Shown piece after piece: positions 11,712-24,000 of a stretch of DNA of 64,000 nucleotides. The stretch is taken from positions 2,850,348-2,914,347 of the forward strand of contig NC_020176.2 of NCBI RefSeq assembly GCF_000224145.3, written 5' to 3'. The notes under the pieces are model-generated. The model worked only from the letters and a program-made list of their open reading frames with translations, ran no database searches and was not told the origin of the DNA. The translations under genes were made by a program, and so were the position numbers. This DNA comes from Ciona intestinalis. Lineage: Eukaryota > Chordata > Ascidiacea > Phlebobranchia > Cionidae. Within the stretch, counting starts at the first letter, position 1; each line of letters begins with the position of its first letter.

Positions 11712-12094
11712 ACCCAACCCGACTAGCTCGCGTCCATTGTGGCGGCAAGCGCAGTCGAGTGTTGCGAAAAACAGACCGCAGATTCTTGGCTAAAAAGATC
11801 CCGTATAAAAAGGACTGCTCACAAATAAGACGTTAGTGTTTCGAAAAAAAGTCGATTCGCCAATGACCATGTTAGTGAGCGACGGTACGGTGAAAAAGGC
11901 CATTGCTAATGAATGGACATTTTACCTTTGAAAAGGAAGCTGTTTCCTCTTATAGTTTATTACTGTCGCCTCTATCGGCATTCCTCGGTTGGACGAGTTG
12001 CTTTAACTTTAGTACAAACAAATTAAATATATTATTTTGTTTTGTAGCTGTATAATTTGAATACAACGTCTTAAAACGAATAAAAAACGTTTGG

Positions 12095-12277
12095 TGTTAT
12101 AATACATGATATACCGTTACCACCTAAATCCCATACTTCCTACATCGTGTTTTAAACAAATGATAATTCTTTTCAGCGTCGCGAGGATACGGTTAGGGAA
12201 TTCTGTAAATATTCTTTGTGTACTACCAAATGGGACGTGATAAGAAAATGATAACGTGTTCCATCATGCCCCATCTA
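12095..12277 (+). mobile_element. Degenerate MITE, second subfamily
   Basis: The interior (CCTAAATCCCATACTTCCT, GTGTTTTAAACAA, TTTGTGTACTACCAAATG) is recognisable, but both ends have decayed. Confidence 0.6.
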
Positions 12278-14644
12278 AGTTTCATATGCGTCGGTCCGTA
12301 AGATGCATGATTTTTGACAACGTACCTTTTTATTCGTAAAAGTTAAACCACGGCGATTTAATGGTTGGGTAGTTCAGATGATTTTTCATTTGACAGTTCA
12401 AGCATGAAACTATCACATGTCTACAGTCACGCTTCCAAGGGCGTTCATTTTGTGCAGCGATATGTCGTTATAGCACAGCTTAGCGATCAAATATTGTTTG
12501 GTAATTCTAAACCCTCACTGGGTAATATAATACCATACCATAAATACGCAAACATATGTTTAGAATTTAGATCGTACACTACGGATTACTAAACAGTTTC
12601 ACTGCAATGCGAACTAGAGCCCAAATGTGCACAATTTTTAGTTGATCCTGAAATATCCCGAAAAATCAATTAGCCATAAAGCTATATACGTGTGGTAACT
12701 CGTAAGCGGGTACAAGGTGTGATAAAAAAGACACCTGTATAGGCTAGTCGCTGTTCCGTCACGTAAGGATAAATATTTATCTATTTAAAATTTTCAACAT
12801 AAAATTACTGCAATGACACACTATAACAAGTAGGGACTCACGTAAGCTTAATGTCATGCAGAATCTTGAGGAAGTATAGTACTGACAATGCTTTCTTTAA
12901 AGACAAATATTCCACTTCATTACACACGATTGCACTTGTACAAATCTCATATTGACTAGAACATACCTGCAAAACGAATATGGTTAGCAAAGTTTGGTAT
13001 TTTAAACGACAGAAAAATCTCCAGTTACAGATATTATAATCAGTAGGCTATGGTTACAGGAATGTACAGTTGAACCAAAACAAAAGTGATAGATTGCGAG
13101 TGTTTTTAAATTTTGAATGACCACCTTGGTATAGATTTGCATATACTTACAGATTATTTACTGCCGTATACTGCTGTTAATTCTCCCTTCTTCAATAAAT
13201 TAATATGACCAAATTGTTATTTTAATCAAAGATAAATAAAAAATCATGGTACGTCAAAAACTATAAAAGTTTCGTAATATATGCTGCAAAAAGGGCAACG
13301 AAACACGCATAATTATTCTAGCGGTTTTTGTTTTGCTTTATTAGTGCCGTATAATTAAATATTAATATTGTAGCTAGTAAAAATTAAGCTGCGTCGTTTA
13401 TAAAACAGTTATAAGATGCACAGAAACAGCATATTTTATCAATTGTATAAATGGCTCATAAAAATACCCTTAAAGTTTAAACAATAAAAAAGGTTGTTTT
13501 TAAAATAATTTGTGATCTAAATTTGATTAAAAACGTAAACTTATTAAAAAACGATTGCCCAAAATTTGAAGAACGTTTGAAGAAAAATTGCAGTTAAAGG
13601 GTACATCACCAAAATTGTAAAATATATGCCTACTCGCATAATGTAGTTATTTTGAAGTGGCTCAAGGATAACATTTACGCAAGAATAATAAACAGTTGTA
13701 GGGCTTTGTTTGGTAAGGCAAAAGTAGGTGCAAAATTATATTTTAAATAAATACAATTGGAATTCTATTGTGTGAGCGATTTAGTAACATAAATGTTGTT
13801 TTAAAACTGGTGTGCAAAATTTCATTTGGTGGCTTTGTGTATCGTTATACAGGCGAATTGTGGTTAAAGTAAGGAACAGCAGTTTAGGTTAATATGGTAA
13901 AGTTCAGAAACTTAATGTACCGTAATATATTGGGATAAAAATGCAACGACAACTGGATCTTTGTGTTGATTTTACGAAAACAGTACAGAATAAGTAACAA
14001 AGAACACAATGTTATGGGAGAAAAATTATTGAATATTTGCAGTGGTAAGGCTTGAAGAGAAAGGAGATAAAATTATTTATTCCAAAGAACAAAATGTACA
14101 AAAAACAGCTCAAAAAATTTAAACAAAAATTATTTTTTTCAAGTTTTCATACATTTTGAAGAAATACAAAAAATTTTACATTAAAATTACGAACAAGAAA
14201 TGAACTTTTGGTTACTATTTTAGTATTTTAACAAGTAAGAAAATAAATTATCACATTTGAAAAAGACAAAATTGTTTTGGCAGAAAAGATGCCCAATTAC
14301 AGCATGTACCCAAAAAGTTGTGTTGCTATTTCGGCTAACTAAAAACTAGCCAAAAAATATTTAAAACCTGGTATTTACATAAAAGGACTGTTAAATTACT
14401 GTAAAACATATTGTATAGATTAAAACTTAAGCTTTAGACAGAATAGGTGTCTCCTATTAATAACAATACAAGATTGTGAAAAACTTTGCTGTATAATTAT
14501 GTTAAGTTTTAAGAATAAATTAGGAAAATGCTGCAGGTTGAAAAACTTTGCTCGTAATTTTTGAAAAAGAAAACATTTTCTGAGCGACGTCATCTTTGTA
14601 TTCTCGGGCAGCTGCTTTCTTTTTCTAAAAAACAAAATTGGGCC

Positions 14645-14905
14645 TGTTAATACATTTCTATTCTGTGGTATGTGGGTGAGAACTTACAGCGTATTACGCC
14701 ATGGGATCTAAGATTTAGATCAGAGTTGGCATATTACCCTGACATACAGAGTGCCACAACCCTTTAGTGAGTACTTGGTTGGAGCATTGTTCTAAAACTA
14801 TCTTGCCCAAGGAAGTCACCCCCATCAGTATCGGGCATTTAACCTGGTTATCTTCAGTTACAATACAAGCATGTAACCACTGAGTCAGAGGGCGGACTAT
14901 AAAAA
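14645..14905 (-). mobile_element. SINE, family B, near full length
   Basis: The minus-strand head CAGTGGTTACATGCTTG is followed by the shared core (CCTTGGGCAAGATAG) and the family B tail ending at CCACAGAATAGAA. Confidence 0.8.
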
Positions 14906-15042
14906 GAAAATGGTGCGCCAGAATAAAAGCATCGAGCACCTTAGCCTAACCCACCATTCTGTTACTTCTGCTAGCAAGGATAATGTATCTAATTTTGTAG
15001 CAGCTCATCTGGTATAAAAACGTAGTGTATTACCAATTTTTG

Positions 15043-18000
15043 TTAAGACTTTTTCAGGGGATTCTCTTTGAAAATCTGCCATGTTTTATACCGAATGAGC
15101 CACTAAAAGATTGCTAACCTACTTAATATTGGATAAATTACCTTTTTTGGTTTGATGGCTTTTGGTATGTTCGGTAGCTTGGATAACATATTAGTGATGC
15201 TAGTTGTTGATTTAGATCTTCCAGTTTGATACAAACGTGGTGGTAGGGCAGGGGGTCGCTACAAATAGAAAGTATTTTCCACTGTTACACACTGTATGAC
15301 CTCACCCACGTAAACTAAAATCAACTAAATCAAGAGAATTTTTTCTCAGTAGACACATTTTACCAACATTTTTTAAGAATTTTTTTATTAATAGGCAAAT
15401 TATTTTTTAAACTAAAGAAACAAATCTTACATCGGTTTGTAAGGTTGTGGGTTGGTTGGGGAGGCTTTCGTAAACTTCATCTAATGGACATGGCCGTGAC
15501 TCCTCTGCTGAGTCATGCGATGATACAGACTCTGTTTCTACCTAAGTGAGGAACAAGATTTTTTATTTAATTTTTTTTTTTGCATTTGATGAATTTAACT
15601 TCTTTATTCTTGCGGGATAATTTTTAAGTTATAACACGGATGTTCTGTTTTATACAGTTATCAAGTATATAAGTAGATAACTTGTATGTTATTTTTATTG
15701 ACAATTTCGACGAACTAATAATGTTTGGGGCAATTATCGTTAAGTGTATCTTGCTATATATACACCCACATTGGTAGCAACACTGAGTTTTGAAACCGGT
15801 ACACTGCGGTACGATTCTTGCCCACTAGATGTTGGGCCTAGTAAAAGCAGAATTAGAAACAGAAAAATTTTGAACTAACTTTTCCCAAAGTTGTATTTAT
15901 GTTGTCCATTTGTTTTTGAACAGATTCGTAAATTTGCTCAGTTTTAATCACAGAAGCCCCAGCTTTATTTCTCAATGTCCTGTAAAGATAATAATATTAT
16001 TTTTAACTAAAATATAATACACAAATAATCACAATGACACTTTTTTTACTTAAAGAACTAAAGATTTTTACATAAAATAGTTTAACAGACTTGTGCCAAA
16101 AGAGTTAATAAAACAATTACTTTTTTTTCTTAGAATAAACAAATATAAAAAAAGGTTTCAAAAGTTATTTTGTTATTTTTATAGAACTACTGATGTTCTT
16201 AAGATGTTCTTATATTTTAAGTCTAAAAAGAACACAATTGCAAAAGTAAAAAAAGAGTTGGATTAAAATGCCAAAAATGTAAACAAACTTTAAAAAAGTA
16301 AAAAAAAATGCACAAAAGTGAAAAGAACTTACATTCCACGGCCCACAAGTTCCTTATGCGCCAATGAAAGTACTCTTGCTTCATCCACCTCTCCTTCTAA
16401 TGCTAAAGCTGCTGCAGACTGTGCAGCATATGTACCTGGTAGTAAAATCACATTTCATAAAAAAATACAAAAAAATGACGCACAAAGTTACATTTGTGGT
16501 AACTTATAAGCAGACACAAGGTGTACGGAACAGAAAATATTTGTTGTAATGCTTTTTGGTTACTTACGGAACGGTTAATAAGCATTGCTCTATCTTATGC
16601 GTGACAATGACAGTTTTTATACCACAGGTGTTTTGTTTTATACACCTGATGCCTGCTTACAAGTTTTCACATATCTAACTTTAAGGGTAAACTATTTCGT
16701 TGAGAAACTTTCCTTTAGCGTTCCAAAATTTTCCGGAATTTTTTAGTCAGTTAGCCAAATTGGGCTCCTGCTTTCTTACCAATAACAGCTGGGTTCATTT
16801 CCATTTCTGCCAACACTCTGTCCTCAGTAACTGGCCGATCTTGTGTCAATACTCTCATGCATTGATGTCCAGTTAGAGAGCGATAAGTTATCCGAAGTTG
16901 GAAGGGGGCTACTTTAGGGGGTGTGGCTGGCCCTAGTTCTGCAGGAAAAGTTAGATAAAATAGTTATGTAATAATTGAATGTATAAAATAATATTGAATA
17001 AATAATTGTTGCTTGCTGATTTATTTTTGCAGGTTCAAAAATTGACAGTCGTTATAAATTAATATTATAGGTGTTCTGTTTTATACACAACAATTCAGCT
17101 TTTTACCACCTGTATAATTTTGTGGGTGTGTTTTTTTGCATAATTTAGAGTCTAGACAACATATTAGATTATTAGTGACCATTGGGTTGGACCAATTGCC
17201 TTAAGTGTCTTGTTTAACAACACATTGTCCACAATGGTAGCATGGACAAGCCTTGAACCCCATAATCTCTGAGTTAAAGAGGTATGCACCCTCACAAACT
17301 ATGTCACGACACTGGATTTATTGCACCAACATTTTGTCTGCCATACACAGAAACGTGATCGTGTAAAAAAATTACACTTTTTTACCATGTGAGCCACTTA
17401 TTTAGTTTGTACAACATGTGTGGTAGCAACAAGAGTAAAAAAAGAGATTTGCTTTTTAAACAAATTCTTACCTTCTTTATTTATTCCATATCTGAACGTG
17501 ATCTCGGATTGGTCAGTAATGTTTCCAACAAATTGTTCAATTTTGCTTCCTGTCGATTCTTTGGTGTTCGCTAGGAATCTGTTGGCAGTGTTGACCATTT
17601 TATTTTAAGTGATGCGCAATTATTTTATTCATATATTTATTATACCTCATACAATATCTTTGGTATGGATATACCTTACAGGCCCATTGAACATGTTAGT
17701 TTACAAAATTGTTTTCCTACAGACCACAAACACAAAGTGTATTAAAGGTGTATTCATACACCTTATGCGCACTGTCAAGTTTTAACATGGGTGTCTTCTT
17801 TTTTACCCAAAACACATGGTGCATTGGCTGCATTCATGCACCTAATGCTCACTGTCAAGATATAACGTGTATGTCTTCTTATACGCCAGACACACATGGT
17901 GTATTCATACACCACATGCTCACTGTTACGTTAAAACATGGGTGTCTTCTTATACACCATAAACACATGGTGTATTCCATACACACATGGTGTATTCATA

Positions 18001-21000
18001 CACATTGTGTCCACTTTCTTTTCAACAATACCAAATGCATCCTCTTTTTACTTCAGTTTATCCACACAGTGTATTAAAACACCAAAGATAATTATAACAC
18101 TTACAGTTGTTTATGAGTGCTTAGTTGAACAGAGACTTGCGTTGCGAGAACAGACTCCGATAAAATATCTTCAAATGTCTTTGAAATATTTTCCAAATCC
18201 ACAATACTCACCTTATACAAAAAATAACTAAAATTAAATTGAATATACTTTTTAACTTCACAGGAAAAAATTGTTTAATTTGATGTTTAGAAGTAAAGTG
18301 TTCATAAAAGTAGGTAAGTACAGAACATATTGATTAAAACAATGAATATTTCGGTAAAATGACAGTTGTAAAACTTTCTATATAAAGTGTATCAAAAAGG
18401 GCATCAATTCAAATGATATTTATGTTGTATTTTGAACATGAAAAAAAACACAATTGTACAATGTTATCCGTCACCTTGCCAGCAGTTTTACTTGCCACTC
18501 TCCCCAGCTCAACAAGTCTGCAGTCTGTTCCTACAATGCTCATCATGGACACTATCACACTAAAAATTGTAATATGTTAAATGTAAACACATAAACTACC
18601 CATGAAAATATTTTTTGTAAACTCGCATAACGAGTGTAAACTAGTAAAATCACACTGAAAATTATGTTATATATGTTAATCTACACAAAACAACTTTATG
18701 AACTAACGTAACTTGCTTTATCCCCGCACAGCCGAAAAACGGCGATCATTATAACAGTCTGTTTTATACTCCTCGTGCCAGCTTATGAGTTACCGTGTTT
18801 GTAACTTTGTGGGTACGCAGGGAATGTATGACATAGACTTGATTTATAATTTTTAAGCAATAAAAAGCTACTACATAACTTACCCATTACTTAATGCCAT
18901 TTCAGTGGTTGAGTCATAAAAATGATGACAAATCTGATAATCATCTTCAGTTTCTAAACTTCCAATACCCATGTTGGCTCTCCCATCTGTGCATACTATA
19001 ACCTGGCGGTAGAAAAACACACAAATGTAATTTTTTTTGAAATTATGTTAATTTTTTTTAAAATTGTTAGTTGAGTTATAAACTACATTTAATGGTATGA
19101 TATCAGTGTCAAATTAGGGTAAAATGAATTTTCCTTTTTTTAAATACAACAAAATCAAATTAATTAAAAGAATTTAGAGAAGGGAATTAGCAATAAAAGT
19201 AACAAAAAAAATACAATAAATTTAAACCTTACAATTAGGTGTTGAATAAACGCTACAGATTAAAAGAATAACTTTACAAACCTGAGAGCCTGGTCTTTGA
19301 GAAGCAAGTGCAACAGAATACAGAAGTGCTGGACCAAGTGCAGTGCCACCACTGGTATTCAAACTAAAAAAAAAAATTAAATTTAGTCTTTGTTGGCATA
19401 GGACAGTAGGTATAGGGTCTCATTTTAACCAAAAAATAACACATTTTAATGTTTCTACAGCTGTGGATATGAGTGCTTTAGGGCAGGCAGTTCTTAATTA
19501 CAGTCGAACACATTAGTCGCAAAAGTGTCGTCTCAATTGGCAGCACAAAATGATGAACTTAAAACACCCACTGACCTACAAGTTGCTTATATGGCAATTT
19601 AAAAGCAGGTGTATGAAATAGGACGCCCATATTTAGCTTCTGCTGTTACACGCCAAGCGAGGATAAAGTAAAGTACTTGAATGAATGTACCTTATTTAAG
19701 CTGGTCTCACCTATTAAGGGCCCTGCTTAGTTGAACTCTTGTGTTTGATATTGTGCCTGGTATCGGTGCTGTTTTGCCCGTGGAAAATATAAAATCAAAA
19801 TCGTAAAGTTGAAAATCACTTAAAAGGATTTCCTGTTCTGGTGACCCATCTCCTATTCCATTAACCTAAAAAAAATTATATATAACAAAATTATTAAAAA
19901 AAGGATATTTATTTATGATGTTTTTCACTGGCTTTTTTAAAACTAGAATGCAAAATACACATACACTTTACTATCAGTTTTAATGTAACGAATGTAATAT
20001 ACTTTGTCTCTGCTTGTTTGCATAAACACCTGACAGCAGGGGAAAAGCTGTTGTAGGTGTAAAACCTCAGTAGCGAAAACATATGATGTCACTGATATTT
20101 CAAAAGTAAAGTTACGTCTATTATACTTACCAAACTACTAAAAGTGACAAGTCCAATCCTTGTGTTTGGTCTGGTAACCTCAATTTTGTTTATTTGGTCA
20201 ACTATAGCTTGCTGGACACCCTGCAAAGTTTAAAAGCTAAATAAATGTGTACAGATGTTGTAATAACTTCGCAAATCCGACCCCGATCGGGTGCTCATAG
20301 AGTTGAACGATAAGGATCTGGTGCTACGAGAATGTAACAGGCAAAAATTAAGTCCTATCAATCGAATACTAAAATATATATATTTCATCCAAATGGCATC
20401 ATCAGTTTTTTTTTTTAAATCAGACTTAAACTTAGGCCAGAGTTGGCCCATTACCCTGACACTCAGGGTGGTATAACGCATTTAGTGACCACTGGGTTAG
20501 AGCAATGTCCGTAAGTGCCTAGTGATGTCAATGGTATCAGTATTGAGCATTGAACCCGGTACCCTTTGGTTACAATGTAAGCATGCAATCAAAATTCCAA
20601 CACATTATGTTTGGGTTGAAACAGGTAAAACCACCATGGTCCATAGTAAAAATTTATCAATGGCTTGGATATGGTCTACATGTAATGAATACTGGTGAAA
20701 ATAATTCATAAGCACTCAAGCAGTATTTAATTGTAATAGTTGCCATAGGTGTGATTTTGTTTGGTTAAGTATTTAGTTTTATTTTTAGCTACCATCCGTT
20801 CAATACAACATGGTAACTTAAATGTGTATGTGAACTTAACAGCAACAAAAAAATAAAGTATTTTATTTACCTGCAGCCGAGTAACAAAAACATTTCCATT
20901 GCCTGACTTCACCTGTAAAAAGCGATGTATGTTTTAGAGTAGGCAAAACCTCCATTAAATAGCATAAGCATACAATATGATATTACAGTTTTTAAACAGA

Positions 21001-24000
21001 TTTTTAAAAATGATATTTTGTATAAAAATGTTTACAAAAAAAAGTTTTTTTAAAAGAATTACCCCGCCAAAAAATGTTTTATATATGTATATGTTTAATT
21101 TTTTATTATATTTTACACTAGTGTTCTCAAAAATGTAACCAAGTGCATATAACACTGTAAGGTCATAATACAGAGGTTGTTGACCCACAAAGTAACATAT
21201 TTGGTGACTCGTAAGCTGGAGGTGTATGAAACATAACACTTGTGTTATGACAACTTTAGTTTCCCGGCCAAGCAAGGATACATTAGTTACATTCATTCAA
21301 ATTACAGAGCTTTGGTTATATCATAGAGTTAAACCAAGTACAGGAATAAACACTCATTCGACCTGTTATGTCATAACAATAGCACCACTGTGACATCATA
21401 ATCACCACTTATACCAATTACCTGCGAGGAAACGCACATGCTTCCTGATACGTCGATGCAAAATATGAGCATGGGGTCATTGTTGTCTTGGTTACGAGTT
21501 ACGCTTGGCTGAACAAGGTAAGTCACATCGCCGTGAGATACAGAGGGAATCAAGGGCGCTGAATTCCCGCTGACAATTTTATTCTCATGTTCGCAAAATT
21601 TACAACTCCAAACCTGTAAAAATATTTTTGCATTAATTTTGTATTTTTTTGTAACAGTAATTTTGCATAAATCTGGTATTTTTAACTTTTTTCCAGGAAC
21701 AACTTTGCATAAGCCTGGTATTTTTTGCATAAATCTAGGTTTAAATTTCTTTTTACTGATTTTTATTTGCACTTAATAAATTGAAAACCCAATTTTAAAA
21801 GCACATTTTCATTGTAGTAGGCTAAAGTAGATATACACTTAAAAGCTCTGACCCGTAACTAACACCACACAACAGTAATAGTTAGTCATAACCTGTAACT
21901 AAGTGATGACATACAGGGCATTACATACAATGACATAATCTCTTAATGAATAATTCAACAATTTCGAATTTAAACAAAATTACCCCTTGTTTTTTATCTA
22001 TCTGTTTTTTGTTGTTGTTTTATTTAAAATTACCACTTAAGTACAAATACAATTTAATAACCATTCATTTTTTCGTCTCTTCGTTTTTTTCTTATTGTTT
22101 TGTTAAAAAATTACCACTTAAGACTTAAGTATAAATGTAATTCGATAACAATTGATTATTGAACAGTGTTACAATTCTTTATATTATTTTTTTTGGTTGG
22201 TAAATTCAATAACCAAATATATTTATACATTTTATACCATCTGGTATAGCAGATAACACCCAGTGACTTAATCATTTTACCTTTTACCACGCTGGCAAAG
22301 TAAAAATACCGGTGTCTCTTTTTGAAAATCTAGTTAGCACTGCGTAAGAGTATTGACATTTAAGCTGCACAAATGCTTGGGTATTAAAACTGTCTTCAAT
22401 CAGCAAGTTATTCTGTTTACATGGAACAAACAGACAGCCTAAACAAACAACACTAAGTCTGAAAGTCTGTAACAACCTGTTCAAATTTAAGACACCGGTA
22501 AAGACACACAATCAATAAAACCATAAAACCTGAAAATTAACCATGAAACCTGAAAAAATAACAAAGTAAAACAAAACACTTTAGATTTTATTTAAGACAA
22601 CTAAATTCTGCAGCTGTTTTTACCAAAGCCTTAAAAAACATATTTATTTAAAACTGGACATTTAATTAAAAAACACATTTATTTAAAAATGTTCTGTTGG
22701 TGTTGCTACTACAGATGTTTTTTTTATGTTAAAACTCTTTACCAGGGCAAATTTTACAGCAAAACGCAGCTCTGAAAATTTTGAAAACAGCTTACCATTC
22801 GAGAGTCTGCGGCAGTCACTGCACCGCATGCAGAACACATTGTAGGAGGGGCAGGCTGAAAGAATGTGTTATTCCTTTGTCCTACTATTCCTAACTTGAT
22901 TGAAACAATGTTAGTGTCTGCACTTGCGTAGGTATCTTCTGGTGCAGACCTGTAAAAAGGAGTTAAATGGCATAAAAGTGGTTCTGGTAATTTGTAAAAG
23001 TTAATGCGTATACATTTCTGTTTTAAAGGTTCAATTTTTTGTATAGAAAAGTCCAGAAACTATTACTGCAATGGTGGTAAGAACTTTTCAATAGGAAAAA
23101 CTTTTAAAACCGATAAGAATAAAAATAAAGCAGCCTTTCAATTAAGATATAATATAACATATATACATATATAACTAAAAAATAGCTTTTAGTCTAATAA
23201 ATAAGCCAAAGTTTCAACAAGTCTGCAGGTTTTAAAAGAAACAATTCCTTTAACTGTGCCACTCCATAAGCTACATAAATGGGCTTTTTAAGAACACTTT
23301 AATAGTATTAAGAAACCCCTCAGAGCTCAAAAGATTAAGTAACAATACTCCAAGCACCTAACAACAGAGTCAAAGCAGTTACTTCAGTAAGCCTTGAACC
23401 CTAAACCCTACCAACAACAAACAAATAGAACATACAAAATAAATAAAAACAAAACTTACGGTGTTTGGTGTGGCTCAACTATTGCATCCCATGCAGTCTC
23501 AGATCTACTCCTCATGCTCGCTGTCAGGCTTGGCGCAGAGGGTTCTACACGACGTAGTGAATTCTGACGAAAAATATCTTGTTTTAAGCCCCCCAAAAAA
23601 TTGAAAAAAAACAATCAACCACGAAGTTACATTCCTGGTAACTTTTACGTGAAACAGGGGCTTGGAAAACAGAAAAGCAAGTTGCATTCATTTTTGTAAA
23701 AAAATGGAAAAACTGTGAGAACATAAGCCAAAAAAGTGGGAAATTCTATCCTATATGAGGTCCCACAATGTGACATAGCATTTAACCTGGGATATAAACC
23801 AGAGTTGGCTCATTACCGTCGCTTTCTAAAGTAAGTGATAACAGCTTTAATGTGAAAATAAAACACAATGATCTAGGTACATTTTAAAACAACTTCTATT
23901 TTTACGCTTGACAACCAAAATTTGTACAGTAGTACTGTACCACAATAATTTTGAATTTGTATGCCTAATGCTACACACATACCACTGCTGAAAGGCTGGG

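Larger units (their letters stand above)
8247..15042. other. Gene-poor intergenic region, 6.8 kb
   Basis: It lies between two minus-strand genes. It holds four MITEs, SINE fragments (about 9230-9335, 12690-12770, 14650-14905) and a CpG-rich patch at 10940-11230. From 12780 to 14640 it is plain AT-rich DNA. The open frames here have no recognisable family and no splice-supported exon. Confidence 0.6.

Noticed and set aside
17749..18040. CRISPR-like array
   Set aside because: The units are tandem and variable without unique spacers, and the window is an animal genome.
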